A stretch of DNA of 64,000 nt from Gordionus sp. m RMFG-2023 (GCF_954871325.1 NC_088777.1:16717366-16781365); one strand, 5' to 3'. Positions 1 through 12,769 are shown, counted from the stretch's first letter. The notes: generated by a model not told the origin, from the letters alone. Numbers and translations are program-made.

Positions 1-47
1 ATCAAATCTTAAATAATGTTACTTCGATATTAAATCGGTATATACTG

Positions 48-420
48 TAGAGATCTTCAAAGTTAGGCCCGGCCCGTACCTGGCCCGAACGGGCTACGGG
101 CCGGGTTAGGGCATTTTATTTAAAATAATCAGGTTCGGGCCAGGTCGGGCCTAATATTTAAAAAATTCGGGTCGGGTCGGACCTTGGAATTTTTTTATAA
201 ATATATCTAAATTTATCAATTTTATATTGAATTTTTTATGTAAAATAAAAATATTTGATTTTATTTATTGAAACTAAACGACATATAACATATGTCTTTT
301 ATTTTGAGCAATTATAAAAATTAATTTCTCTATTTAAATAAATTCGGGCCGGTTCGGTAAATTTTTCTAAAAAAAAATTCGGGTTCGGGCCGGGCTGGCA
401 AAACTTTTTTAAACGTTCTT
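48..420 (+). repeat. GC-rich short dispersed element, truncated copy
   Basis: Starts with TAGAGATCTTCAAAG followed by clusters of GGCCCGG separated by A/T runs. The interior, including the stretch containing CATATAACATATG near 280-295, is the reverse complement of the complete copy at 16,411-16,759. The left terminus resembles that copy's terminus. No matching right terminus or target duplication is visible here, so this copy is probably truncated. Confidence 0.6.
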
Positions 421-855
421 CTGAAAAAAGAATGGTATTTATTTACATTTATTTAAAAATTTTTATCTTTCAAAAATTTCTTCCGATTATTATTTTTTTA
501 AAAAAATAAGGTTTATAAAAATTTTGAAAAAATATTCACTTAACTATTTTTTTCCTAATACATAAATGAGGTATTTCTGTTTTTTAAACACTTCAAACTG
601 ATTTATTATACCACTTAATAGTCTTTGTTTTTAATGTATCACCAAATACTGCAACCCTGTAATGTATTTTTCCTTATACTATATCTTCATGATTTTTTTT
701 TAAAACAAAAAATATTTATTTTTATCAAATGGTATGAATGAAAAATAGGCAGAAATTCTTTAGATTATAACATTAACTTCATTTTAAAGTTATAATTCAT
801 AGAACGAAGAATATGGTAATAAAATTACATATAAAAAATTATTTAAAGTATTGTA
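421..855. other. AT-rich stretch, nothing recognised
   Basis: Low-complexity A/T sequence between two repeats. No coding motif, RNA gene or repeat structure was recognised. Confidence 0.5.
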
Positions 856-1344
856 TCAGGCGCGTACGCAGGAATTTGGTCTGGGTGGGGGGGATAATAA
901 ATTTTTTAAGAAATATTATTGTTAAATAAAAATACTAAGCATAAATTTATTAGGACTAATAACTTTTCTAATACACAATTTTAAATTAATGTGAATTACA
1001 AAAAAATAATATATATAAACTGGCATTGAAAAACTATAATATAAATGTGAATTATAAAATATAAAGTGAATAAAACCACGATATGAATCACTTAAATGAC
1101 CCAAAATTGAAATTTGAATTTTTTGAGCCTTTAAAATATATAAAGTATAAAAAATATAAATGTTGGAAATATAAATTAATACACAAAAAGTTTCTTAGGA
1201 ATAATTGTATTTTGTATGTTTTGAGCTAATTTTTCAATTATCTAGCCTTACTTGCCGTTAAATGCCTATGAATATTCAAAAGATCCAAATCATTCAATCT
1301 ACTTTCAGAAATTGTATTTCATAGGTATGTTTTTCAGAGACTTG

Positions 1345-1690
1345 CAGGCCCGGTCCCCGAGCCGGACCCGTATTTTAATTTTTTTAAACTTACCCGGGAT
1401 GGGCCCAGATTTTTTTTTAAAAAAACACCCGGGCTGGGCCATAAAATTTTTTTAAAAAAATATCCGGGCCGAGTTGCATATTTTAAAACCAAATATTTGA
1501 AATCGCCATTATTAGCTATGAAAATCAAATCAAAAATAAATATAATTTATTTTTAAAAAATTCGGGCTAAGCATGAAAATTTTATTTTCAAAAAAGCTGG
1601 GGTGGGCCTGAAAATTTTTTTTAAAAAAACCCGGGTTGAAAAAAATTTTAAAAAAATCTGGGCTATGGTACCTCTGCAGGGCTCTGTTAT
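1345..1690. repeat. GC-rich short dispersed element inside the hAT
   Basis: Begins AGACTTGCAGGCCCGG and continues as CCCGGGC/GGGCCGG blocks alternating with A or T runs, up to CTCTGCAGGGCTCTG. It is the same family as the complete copy at 16,411-16,759. The open frames that run through it are repeat-derived and not genes. Confidence 0.6.
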
Positions 1691-1789
1691 TCTTCTTAAA
1701 AAGAGAATGTTCTCTCATTAGTTTACTAATGGGAAGAGTTGCTAATATATATAACCATTTTAACATTGGGAATATAATCTAAAATGTGT

Positions 1790-2460
1790 TTGAAATAATG
1801 CAAAGCATCCATAGCATTTTTGGGACTGTATCAACCATAGTTAATCTTTTAATCATAGTTATTCAGCTAATAAGGCACATAAGATATTTTAACATCTTCA
1901 TGATAAAAATTTAACAAATATTTTTTTTTTCTATCATTATCTGAAAAAAGTTGGAAAGGCTTTTGTGGAAGTAATATCTGCAGATTTGTAAATGCTGCAT
2001 GACGAATTAAAAACCATACATTTATTTGGGTTATAAATGTATCTAAGAGAGGGGACATTTGTTTTATAATACTCTTCTACTGATTCTATATTAATGTTTT
2101 GAAGATGTTCTTGCTTGCTGCAAGTCGAGGGGGACAAATATTAAACACGTATAGCTCAGCTTTTGACTCAACACTAACATATAAAATAATTCTTCATCAA
2201 CATTCGCTCTAATTTCCTTGAGTTCTAATAAAAAGATCTCCGCTATTCTCATCTTCTTAATCAAGTCAATGTCATGTTTTTGAAAAGTATTACATAAAAT
2301 AGTTGTATAATTAAATAATACATTCTAATGAGAAAAAAAATTTGGAATAAGTATTGAATCCAATAATTTTCTTGCTTCTGAGGAAATATTTCTTTCAAGC
2401 CATTGTGATATTTCAGTAATAGCATTAATAATCGGCTCTTAAAAGCTGTTATATTGATGG
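1790..2460 (-). pseudogene. decayed hAT transposase fragment (P52rIPK/ZMYM1-like)
   Basis: Minus-strand translation contains, across shifting frames, a stretch like EEYYKTNV followed by PLLDTFITQINVWF, about 2,130 to 1,990. This matches the conserved region of the ZMYM1/P52rIPK-type hAT transposases, where EYYR(x)F(I/F)P is followed by LD(x)(x)(I/L)(x)(x)L(x)(x)RF. Upstream, TTILCNTFQKHD and an IRANVDEE block (2,330 to 2,190) recur in a second fossil at 14,240-14,400. No long frame survives, so the copy is dead. Confidence 0.55.
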
Positions 2461-2829
2461 CGGAGACTCGATCTCGTTGGACAAGATTGCAATTTCATTC
2501 TCTCTGTTGGACAAGGAGTTTCAGAGATAATTATTATTTGACTAGAAATTTAGATAAATATTATGCCACTAAAATTTGAAAATAATAGGTAAATTACGCC
2601 AAGAAAATCGAAATTAATTGATAAAATAACTTAGTAGATGAATGTGATAAATAAATGTAATTAAATATATATATGAGATAGGAATAAATATTAACAAGTA
2701 TAAATTAATATTAGCAATAATATTTTTGAAAAATATAATCCGGCATCTGCATTTTTTGGTTGGGGGGGGGGATTTGCCCCCGTTTGCCCCCCCCCCCCCA
2801 CCCTACGCTGTGTACGGGCTTGTATTGTA

Positions 2830-3340
2830 TAAATTTAAATATTAAAATGAATATATTATATTAATTTATATATCGTTTGGTATTATAGTTCAAATTTAAA
2901 AAAAGGTACATTATATTTTAATTAAAAGATTAATTTAATTCAGTAATTGTAATGAAATAATTTGATATGCAAAAAATATTAATAAAAAAAATTTATGCCA
3001 AAGAGAAATAAAAATTTGAAGGAAATAAAAATATAAGGAAAAAAAATCATAAAAAGGCAAAAATTGTTATGTAAGGAGAAAAACATTGTTAAAAATGACA
3101 TAAAAATAGAGAAGTAAATAAAAAGTGACAAGGAATATAAATAAATTATTTTTAAAAAGACCAAAAAGAAGGACCAAAATAGAGAAGAATTGAGATAAAA
3201 ATTAAAAATGATTTAAAGAGATCGCAAAAGTTAGAAATAAAATAAGAAGGAAAAATAAAAACAAACTAAAAATTTAAGAAAATTGACAAAAAAAAAAAAA
3301 TTTCTTTTTTGAATGTGAATTTTCCTTTTTTAATTTCTCA
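2830..3340. other. AT-rich stretch, nothing recognised
   Basis: A/T-rich and partly purine-rich sequence. No gene or repeat structure was recognised. Confidence 0.4.
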
Positions 3341-3344
3341 ATAA

Positions 3345-3600
3345 TAATAAACTCGTTATTTAACGCAGAGCAGCATTATTTACAAAATCAAGCCAATAAA
3401 CAAATATAATTTTAAATATGGATCGTTGTGGTGTTAAGAACGCGATGATATAATTTTTGAAACATGTTGTGACATATATTTCAAAAAAAATTATTAACTC
3501 TACAAAGAATCAGCTGTGATTTAGAGTTCAAAGCTAAATTGTTTTAAATTCACAGTGTGGGCGTTAAATAGCGCAAAGCTTGAACATAACACGTTTACTA
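3345..3600. repeat. short inverted-repeat element (AACGCGTT family), decayed copy
   Basis: Carries CGTTATTTAACGCAG at the left and GCGTTAAATAGCGCAAAGCTTGAACATAACACGTTTACTATAA in pieces at the right. These correspond to the termini of the better copy at about 6,841-7,098. Other decayed copies lie at 22,800-22,900 and 24,440-24,600. Confidence 0.5.
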
Positions 3601-3679
3601 TAAATTGGACCTAATACGTTTCCTTTTCTTTTGAAACTTTTCCTTTGTTGATTGGGATTTTTCCTTTTTTGAATGGGAA

Positions 3680-6330
3680 AACCTGTAAAATGGTTCAATG
3701 AATATAAATTATGCTATTTTATTAGGTTTAATATTTTATAAAAATTTTATCTTTTCTAAATAAGATATTTAACAAGCATGTAAGTAGTTTTAATAATAAT
3801 ATAATAACATATTAATAAAACTAATAAAAATGATATAAAATTTTAAAGAAAAACAGAATTTCACATTCATATATATTTTTCCGTTTAAAGTTTCTAATCC
3901 AATTTTAACAGATCCGTATTTAATCCATTTTGAATGCAAAGAGCCATCATTACACATCATCCATTTGAAATCCTGAGTCATATTCTGCTTCAATTAGCTC
4001 CTTATCTTCATCATTATCACGGGGTATATAGCTTAATAAAACGTGAATTGTAAGTTATAATTAATATTCTATTTAAATATCATCTTAATTTAAATATACC
4101 TGTTATATATTTCTTGTATGGATATTAAATTTTTTGAGGGGAAAAATACTTACTAACTAGTAAGTACAATTATTTGAACTTAACTAATATTTTTATAACG
4201 AAATTAGAAGGGTGTCAAAATAAAAAATAAGAAGATCAGAGTAAAGGACTTGAAATAGAGATTCCGAATTCTCATAGATTCCATAACCCAATACTACATA
4301 TATATATTGAGTCCACTCTCATTTGAATAAAACTGGAAGGGGGGGGGATAGGGTTTGTTTTGATATTTTTTTGATTGATTTTTTAAACTTTGATATGGTA
4401 GAAGCTGTAGAATTCTGGGTTGAAACCGTTATGCATACATTTTTTGGATTTTGTCAATAAAGCCCAAACAGTTAGTAATACCTTTTGAGATGTTTGTCCA
4501 GATTGGGGTATCGCATATATTAAAATATTTTCACATATATTTAAAATTTTCTACATAGAATGAGAAAGGAATGGTGTGCTCATCAAAAAAGAATTATTAG
4601 CAAAATGATTTAAATCATCAAATACATTCAAAGGATTTTGAGGAAGCCCACCAAAATTTTGAGGGGAATCGTCAAATCCCTCTCCTATCATTAATACCAC
4701 ATGACATATACTATCTATTTCGAAAATATATTCAAAAGTTTTATAAGCGGTGATTGTGATACATTAATTTTTAAACCAAGGGATTAGCCTCCCGTATAAC
4801 TCGTCCTTTTTAGGGAAAATTCTACCAACGCTTATGGGCCTCTTAATATCCAAAGTCATATTATAAATAACATAACTTATAAACTCAAATGTATTTATCT
4901 TAATCGTAATTTTCTTAAACCTAATTCGTATATATGTTGAGAATAATTTATATGCATATTTTACACGGGAATCAAATTATATTTAAATGTGACCAGAAAT
5001 TTATTTTATTTAAACTTGCAATCACATTTCCTTCTTCTGCATCGGCAAGCAGGGCAACAATCACTCCAATATCGGCAATGAGACCCCTCAGGATTACAGT
5101 TTTTAAAAGGATTGTTTACCAGCCTATGTCATAAGATAATAATACGTTTCATTTTTTAAAAAAAGTTTAATGTTATTTTAAAAGTATTGTGTTTTGAAAT
5201 CATTAAGTGATTTATAAATATCTGAATTGGAAAATTATAGAGTACAAATTTAGACAAACCAAGATCTATATATATACATTATGTCGTTTTTATATCAAAT
5301 TCAACTTAATGTTAAATATCATATTCATATGAATCTAAATAAACCTTCAATTTCAATCTTAACTTATTAAAATCTCAATTCATAAACTTAAATCCAGTGT
5401 TAGCTAAAGATATTTTTAAAGTAGCGCGTCAGTTACCTCTACTTCAAAAAACTAATGTTGTTAAAAACCTCGATTCCGCCGATTTTAAAAAACGATTAAA
5501 TAAAAATTTTATTCAAGAAAGCCTCAAGATTTCGCCAAAAGATGCAAGAAAGATTTGGCCCTCTTTTGGCGAAGTCAAGCATAGGCAATATTTTTTTTAA
5601 GAAAATTTTGATTTAGCTTCTTTTTTTAAAATTGCTAAATCAAAGGTTTTAACCAAATTATCTATCGCTATAATTATTTTTCAAAATAAGTAGAACACTA
5701 ATAGCTACAATTTATGTTTTAACGTGCCCTTGTATGCTCTAAAAAAATTTTAAATATTAACATGCAAAAATATTGAAAACAAATCATATCTTATACATTA
5801 GTTATATGAGTATAGTGTTAAAATATTGAAATCTAAACAATCTGAACTCAAATATAGGTTAGAGAAATTAGCCCGATCTTGAGCAAGAGTAAAAAATGAC
5901 TCATACCCGAGCACGAATCAAGAAAATTACCCGAAAAGTAAAACCAGATGAGTCACATTCAAAAGGCAGACCCACAATTCTGGGCTGGGTTTAATATTGT
6001 AAAACGTTGACAGTATTGTTAAATAGTCGAGTTTATGCCATTCCAAACTCACTTGAAGTGATAAAAAATAGCTTAATTCTGTCTTAATGGGCTGAATCGC
6101 AAGTAAATATTTTAAGCCGACGGAGACTCTAGTTCACTTGCGCTCAAATTAACCAAGTATTTTCATTATATAATGTTATTTTGATTTACCCTAATTTTAT
6201 TCTATTTGACCCGACTCAAACTCCCTTGACTAATTCCAATTTTACTCGTGAACAATTTGACTCGACCTGAATTGACGAGGCCGACCCGAACTGAATCTAG
6301 AACAGAGGCCGGGTATTTATAAAATATTAT
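3680..6330. repeat. block X, copy 1 of an old direct duplication
   Basis: Matches 16,795-20,400 in the same order over many islands. Examples are TTCA(A)TGAATATAAATTA at the start, GAAAAATACTTA(C/T)T, TTTCTTAAACCTAATT at about 4,910 versus 18,970, CATAAACTTAAATCCA at about 5,383 versus 19,421, ACTAATAGCTA at about 5,697 versus 19,548, and CTGGG(C)TTTAAT near 5,980 versus 19,799. The copies are well diverged, with indels of hundreds of bases. A short open frame at 5,397-5,600 has no matching frame in copy 2 and is not called a gene. Confidence 0.6.
5531..5573. other. perfect 12-bp stem hairpin
   Basis: TTCGCCAAAAGA at 5,531-5,542 is exactly inverted at 5,562-5,573 with a 19-nt loop. This is striking in such AT-rich DNA. 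It lies in a part of block X absent from the second copy, so it may mark the end of a small inserted element. No function can be assigned. Confidence 0.5.
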
Positions 6331-6840
6331 GTTCAAAAATATTAAATAGAAAGAGTCAGTTTTCAAGCAGAAACTCATATCGAGTTAACAATTAACATAA
6401 TTTCTCCCTGATGAGACAAGTTTAAAAAATGGAGTGGGGCTGAATTGCAAAAATCAGGCAAAAAACTATTTGCCATACCGATTTCTTCAGTAATTTAGAG
6501 ATCTATATCAGCCTTGAACTAGCGAAAAATAAAATTTTGTTAAAGATCGGGCTCTAAAAGTAAATAAGTTACAATTCCGGGTCAGGTTAAAAAATATATT
6601 TTACAAAACTCGGTCAGACCTGGCCGATTATTTAAAAAAAATTTAAAAAATTACACCACTCAACACTTGAAAAATAATCTAATGGAAGCGTTTAATATTC
6701 ATTTACTGCTCACATTTTTAAATTGCCTTTGAAAAAATATACAAATTACAACTAAATTATTCAAAAGAACGAAATTGTGAAAATTCCGGGTGCTATAAGA
6801 TGATCAAAATTATTCATTATTTAAAATTTTAACCTGCTGC

Positions 6841-7098
6841 ATTCATAGTGAACGCGTTATCTTCAAGCGTTGCTTTATTTAACACAGCGTTATGACAGCT
6901 GATTTAGTTGATATATTCTAATGATGTTCTCTCAGTGTGCAAGATTTTATCAAAATTAAAAAATTCAGGCTTAAATTATCGATTTGAAATAAAATTACAT
7001 TCTCGAATAATTTTCCATAAGCTTACCCCAAACCTAATCAGGCCATAATGCTGCGTTAAATAACGCAACGCTTGTAGATAACGCGTTTACTATGAACC
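6841..7098. repeat. MITE-like element with long inverted ends (AACGCGTT family)
   Basis: The left end TTCATAGTGAACGCGTTATC is mirrored at the right end (GATAACGCGTTTACTATGAA), and the inverted match continues inward through CAAGCGTTGC and TTTAACRCAGC for about 45 bp. There is no coding sequence inside. The target duplication is not clear. This copy is the best of at least four in the window. Confidence 0.65.
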
Positions 7099-7124
7099 TT
7101 AGATATCAAATTTAAAAATTATTA

Positions 7125-7800
7125 TAAATTGTTCATACCTTCTCGCCCTATCTTTAATCAAGCTGTAAGAGTCGCCTCTACCTATTGCATTCGATTATTA
7201 ATATTTTATTTTAAGTTAAGTGTACCGATATTATGGATGCAATGTATGTCATAAATCATGATGAAAAAGATACTGGTAATCAATAATATATGAATTTTTA
7301 TATGTTTCATCTCAAAATAATTATCTAAATATTTTTTTCATTTCTAGAACACATTTTCTATATTATATTTATATAAATTTTAAAGATGCTAATCAACCAA
7401 CAAGGGTATATTTAAAGAACCGCAATTGTTTATATATCACTTATAAACCATCTTTTTACATCATTTACTCTTTATAATCACAATCTATTTTTCAAAGAGG
7501 CCCGAAATCCGATCCTGCCAATAAATAAAATGAAAAACTTTTAAAAATTGGTGTCGGGAATTTAGAATATTTTTTAAATAAATTCAGATTATATCAATTA
7601 GTCAAAAAATTATGAAAAATCATATAATGGAGCGTTTAGCATTCATTCATTTATTGCAAAAACGATATTATTTTAAGGATATGGGTCCAGTCCATAAAAT
7701 GGTAATTTAAAAAACCCGGGCCTAGATTTTACAAATAAAAAATAATCTGAGCCTGGCAATTATTTTTATAAATTTGGGTCGGGTTTGAAAATAATTTTTT
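7125..7800. repeat. block Y, copy 1 (with GC-rich repeat at 7,495-7,790)
   Basis: Contains CTATCTTTAATCAAGCTG, the 20-bp core AAAAAGATACTGGTAATCAA and CATTTACTC. All of these recur in the same order at about 14,730-15,480 and 22,270-22,690. Each copy is followed by the same GC-rich repeat beginning GAGGCCCG/GCAGGCCC/GCAAGCCC. Confidence 0.65.
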
Positions 7801-7849
7801 TTATTAAAAAAACAAACTCATGCCTATAAATATGACGTCAGCAAATTAT

Positions 7850-8760
7850 TGTCAATTTTATTTTCCATATGCTAGAGCTAGACCATGGGGAAAGCCAAAG
7901 GGGTTATGTGGTTCCCATTTGGTAATTTGCAAGTTTTTGTAAATATCACTTTAAGCTAACCCGCCACCTCTCATTTCCCCGACATTTACCCCTAAAAAAT
8001 GAATAATGTAAAATCATAATTATTATTTTTTATTCTTTAATTTATTACTATATTTATTTTATTTAAGATATGGGGGTGGGGAGGGTGTAGGAGAGTTTTT
8101 ATTGCAACAATTGCTTCGAGTTGAAAGTTAAAAACTTTTTTGAATTTAAATATATATATATTTATAAATCTTTTATTTCGATTATTATGAGTTTACCTAG
8201 GATTTTGTCTCGAGTTGGGTAAATTCGTGTATGGTTGAAAGGAGTACAGATTTTGCTCCAATAGCTAAGGTATCTTGTAAATATACAGGGCCCTACACTT
8301 ACGAGACTTTTACACCAGTGGACTAATCATTTGGAAACATCTCGTATCATTTATATGAAAATTTTGAAACTATTGGTGAAGTATTATTTTACTTTATTAA
8401 TAGAACTCTTAACTCGGAGGTTTCCAATCATACACTGGTGTTTTATATCAATGCATAAATATAAATTATATTATATTGGCCATTATAATTTAAGAAATAT
8501 AAGTAACAATTCAAAGATGAGAAAATTCATTCGACTTTATAAAGAATAAGGCTAAGAATCTTTCAAAATTTAATCTGACTCCTGAAAAAATTTTCCAGGG
8601 TTAGTCAAACGCCTAAAATTCTTTATGATTTTTGAGTATTAGAGAATCAAAGAAAGTTTAAATACAAAATTTAGTGCTAATGGTTTATAAAAAAATATAA
8701 CCCAAGACATAGCTTTTAATTTATTTGAGGTAAAATTTTTAAATAAAAAGTCGTATTATA
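7850..8760. other. AT-rich stretch, nothing firm
   Basis: Includes a small frame at 8,331-8,549 ending RKFIRLYKE that matches nothing I know and has no clear splice or start context. No gene is called. Confidence 0.35.
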
Positions 8761-8762
8761 TA

Positions 8763-9876
8763 TAGTGTTGTAAACGAACGCGTTCAACGTGAACGAAGTT
8801 CGTTTTTTTGAAAAAAGGTGATGAACGGCGTTCCTTTTTTTTTGACGAACTTTGAACGTGAACGCGTTCCTTTTCTTTGATGAACGCGTTCAATTTTACG
8901 TTCGTTCAATTTTAAAAACACTTTTTATTTTTATTTATTTGAAAAATTAATATTAATCCGCATTTTTTAACAAAAAAGTCTTATATTTTTATTTATTTGA
9001 AAAATTAATATTTAATCCAATTTTTTAACAAAAAAGTCTTATATTTTTTAATCAGCTGTTTTTACTTTTTCCTCTTTCATATTGCAATTAACGTACCATA
9101 ACGTGCTACTGCTAGAGAAGATAAGATTAAAGTTTATTAATTTGAATATTTTATATTTTAATTTAATAGATTATCATTTGCATGGATATAAATATTTCAT
9201 TTCATCATCAGATTCTGAAAATCAAAATTCAATATTAGATGAATTAGAATTACCATGGCCCAAATATCAAAAATATTTCACTGTTTTAAAATCAATTCCG
9301 AGATATCCTTTTTTCTGACGAGGAAGAAGAGGGCAGATTGGAGGATGATAACTTAGCTCAATTTTTTGAAACAATGGATAAAACATTAAATGTTTTTAAT
9401 AAATTCCCCCTTTTTAAAAGAATTGTTTATCATATATAACACCGCAATCCATTCATCTGCCCCTTGAGCGAGTTTTTAGTATAGCTAACGCTGTATTAAC
9501 TGCCAAGCGTTCAAGCCTATCAGATGAAAATTTTGAAAAGCAATTATTATTAAAAATTAATAAGAAAAATTTTTTATAAATTTATTTTTTATCGCTCAAT
9601 TATATTGTATTTATAATTATATTGTCAAAATAAAACTATTAATTTTTATCATGGCTAATATATTGTGTTGAAAAATATAAGGCATTTATTTATATTAAAT
9701 TAAATTTAAAAAAAAATTTATCATAAAATTTTGAACGCATGAACGCGTTCATGAACTTTAACGCGTTCCTTTTTTTGAATTTGAACGTGAACGTGAACGT
9801 GAACGCGTTCGATTTTTGTCAATGAACGTTGAACGCGAACGCGTTCGATTTTTTTAAAAATGTTTACAGCACTTAT
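8763..9876 (+). mobile_element. internally deleted hAT element
   Basis: Terminal inverted repeats are TAGTGTTGTAAAC at the left and GTTTACAGCACTTA at the right. Both are followed by subterminal arrays of GAACGCGTTC, an overlapping palindromic motif repeated several times at each end. At 1.1 kb it keeps only the end of a transposase gene. The flanks are TATATA on both sides, so the 8-bp target duplication cannot be placed. The same family supplies the ends of the hAT/LINE composites at 26.3 kb and 59.4-62.3 kb. Confidence 0.75.
9448..9580 (+). pseudogene. hAT transposase C-terminal dimerisation remnant
   Basis: The frame starting at 9,460 reads PLERVFSIANAVLTAKRS, then SLSDENFEKQLLLKINKKN and a stop at about 9,578. 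This is the hAT dimerisation signature (SERVFSIAG, RRxxLxxxNxExLxFLKxN), with proline in place of the usual serine. Upstream frames at 9,082-9,318 contain only weak remnants. The protein would be far shorter than a working transposase, so the element must depend on another copy. Confidence 0.75.
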
Positions 9877-9879
9877 ATA

Positions 9880-11940
9880 CTATAATATTGTTTTGAATGT
9901 TTAAAATTGTTTACATTTATATGCATAAATTTTCAATAAAATAACAATAATATTTATATGAATATCTGACTATTTATATTATTTCAAAAAATATTGACCA
10001 CCCTAAATAAGCAGTTGGCCACCCCAACTAAAAATTTCTGACTACAGGCCTGGGCTTAGTAGACACTCCCGCATAGCCGTGGCGCGGATAAGCTCTAACT
10101 ATTTTTATGAAAAATTAGAGAACCTCTCAAAATTATTTCCTAATTTATTTTATATAAAATGCCAGGAACATGATTTGTATAAAATCATCAGAGATATCTT
10201 ATTATATTGTTTATTTAGTAAGTAGGAGATGCCGGGTCTATCCATCAGGTGTGGTAAGAAGACAAGCATTTATTTCATCCTTAAGGCCAGTTTCAAATTT
10301 GGTCAAAAGATGTATTTATATCGAAAACAATCAACCATATGTTCATTTAGTAGCAGGAGCTTTTAACTTAAAAGATATTGATCAAAAATGATTTAGCCTT
10401 TTTTTACTAACTTTTTTAAAAGTGTTTTATGCAAGGCAAAAGTACAATATCTTGGCTAATGTCTAGGTTATCTATTAAACTTGGTTCAAAGGACCTAGGT
10501 TAAATCCCTACCCCAGGTGTTAAACGGCCAGGAGTTAAATGGCAAATAAGAGAGCATTAAATTGCATAGGAAAAAATTATTAAAACCTTTAAATGATATA
10601 AACTCAGCCCTAAGAAGAGGGTCATATATATTAATAATGGGGTCATATTTATTTTTTAAATTTTTATTTCTTCTTATAATATAGGTTTTAATATATTTTT
10701 TTAAATATATATTTTCTAAACATTTTGAATATTTGAATATTTGAAATAGAATTGTAATTTCCAAAAAGAAAGATTGGAATTGTGTAATGTGCGGCAAAAG
10801 TTATAACCATAGAAAAAACGCGGACTGCATAAGGCTTGCCAATTTCTCGAATGAGATAATTCAAGTTTTGCTCATTTTCTGTGTGCCCATATTATGAAGA
10901 TTAATTTTTTTTTGAAATATTCATTTGTATGTGTTAATTATAACAACAAAAATTAAAATTTTTATATTTTCCATCATACCCCGGGGATTTTGCTATCTTA
11001 TCCATGGTCGTTGATAAATAATAAAAAGCATGACTTTTAATTACATCTTAATAGCGCCCAAACTATAACTGATAGGATACAGTTTTTTATTTATTTTGTA
11101 GTCTAATGTATGATGAGGTTATCCAATAATATAATTAATTTTATTCTCTAAAATAAAATTAAAATTTCATCGCTCGCAAAAGAGAAAAACATCTGTCGTA
11201 TAGCCCCGGTCTCCTCTAATATTACAAATTTTATATTAATCCCTTGGAACATTTTATTATATTCATTCACTATTTTACTTAATGCGTTTCTTACATTTTT
11301 TATAGTAATTTTTAAAGAAATTTTGTACAGCACACAATATGAACCTTGTTCTAAATGATGCTATTAAAAAGTGAAATCAGATCGAAAATATTCAAAAAAT
11401 ATAAAAAAATTTTTAGTAACAGGATAAATTAAAGAATTTGAACCTTCAGTAGTCCAACAAATTTATGCCAATCAAGATGTCCATCCAGACATTCATCTAT
11501 TATTCCATAAGATATAATCATTTTTCAATTTAAGAAAAAACAGTATCAACTATATCATTAAACAGTGAGAAAAGTAAAGATCGATACGAAGACAACTTCT
11601 ATAAAAAAATGAAAGTTAAAATTTTAATTGTTCATTTTGATATTTCAAACGGAACAATTGGAAAATAGTAACGTCATTTCAAAATATTTACAATCCATTA
11701 ATCTAATCTAAAACTTGCAATGAAACGTTTCGATTTTTATTTAAAAATATGTTAAAAAAATGTGAAGTGATCTTTTAAGGTTTAAAACGGAAGCTGAAGA
11801 AATAGTTAAAATAGAAGCGAGAGGGATTTGTTATTTAGAAAAGAAACGAGTTTCAAAAATAAAAAAGAATTTTCAGAAACTATGTCCAGAGAAAGGTTGA
11901 TTGTTCAAGATAAATATTTTATATTACGTATACATAGCAT
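9880..11940. other. repeat-poor stretch with one unassigned frame
   Basis: The frame at about 10,215-10,391 (plus) reads SRRCRVYPSGVVRRQAF and ends HLVAGAFNLKDIDQK. It is less AT-biased than its surroundings and could be an exon, since TTGTTTATTTAG just upstream is acceptor-like. I recognise no family and see no partner exon, so it is noted but not called. A minus frame at 11,148-11,333 is equally unassigned. Confidence 0.25.
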
Positions 11941-11954
11941 CTATTTATATAATC

Positions 11955-12540
11955 CAGGGACATGGAACAGAACGTTCCGGACAACGGAACTTGGGGAAAA
12001 TGATAGATCGTGAAAAAAACGGTGTTCCCAAAACGTTACCGGAACAGTTTTGGAACGTTTCAAAAAATAATATTAAAAAAATTAATTTATTACCTAATAA
12101 TATATAATGGCTCATTTATAAATATTCCTTTTTTATTTTCTTAATTCCAGCTTGCTTCATGTAACAATATTATTATAACCATTATTTAGTATTATTATGG
12201 GATTTTACTAATTAAGATTTATAAAAATTAATTTTATTAATCATATTTGAAATCATTTAACTGTTTTTAAAAATGAATATTGTATAATAAATATTTAAAA
12301 TTTCATTGAGTAAAATTGTGAACCAAATTAGTGTTGAGGTGATAGGTGTTTTTCGACAAATTTATATTAACATCACTGCACAAATATAATGATAATATTT
12401 TAGAAAATGTCTTAATTAATATTATGCATAATTAGAAATAAAATTACTGAACTATGGAATGGAAAGGGGAAGTGACCCATTTTTTGGCTAAAACAGGAAC
12501 AAAACAGGGACACTAAAATGTCATTGTTCCGGGTCCCTTA
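11955..12540. repeat. possible short hAT-like element with GGGAC...GGAAC ends
   Basis: CAGGGACATGGAACAGAAC at the left is partly mirrored by TGTTCCGGGTCCCTT at the right. GGAACGTTCC/GTTCC repeats cluster near the left end. No coding sequence and no convincing target duplication were seen. Confidence 0.4.
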
Positions 12541-12769
12541 AATAATTATTAATCTAATGGAAATAAAATTTCAGCTTGGATATTAAAAATACCCTTCATT
12601 TTTTAACCCACAACATCTTTTAAATTTGTCTAAGCAGCAAACTATTTTTAACCAAACCAGCAATTTGATAGCAAAATAAAATACCATAATTTAGATCTTT
12701 CGTTCCCTGATAAAAATTTTCTATCGGAAATGAAAAAAAAATTAAATACAATATATGATTTGGCTAAGT

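Larger units (their letters stand above)
856..2821 (-). mobile_element. hAT-type DNA transposon with decayed transposase
   Basis: An 8-bp direct repeat GTATTGTA lies at 848-855 and 2,822-2,829. The ends are imperfect inverted repeats: CAGGCGCGTACGCAGG on the left, and CCCGTACACAGCGTAGGG read inward from the right. Both are followed by a poly-G tract (poly-C on this strand at the right end). Target duplication length and termini fit the hAT superfamily. The interior carries a decayed transposase on the minus strand and a GC-rich repeat at 1,345-1,690. A related left end recurs at 58,030-58,170. Confidence 0.7.

Noticed and set aside
7832-7839. TGACGTCA, a perfect CRE-like octamer
   Set aside because: A single 8-bp match in 64 kb with no gene nearby is not evidence of a regulatory site.
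8755-9882. 8-bp target duplication of the internally deleted hAT
   Set aside because: The flanks are TATATA on both sides. Several alignments are possible and none is exact, so no duplication is claimed.
10170-10391. Possible exon ending LVAGAFNLKDIDQK
   Set aside because: Composition is suggestive, but no partner exon, family or transcript signal is visible. Kept only as a note in the region entry.
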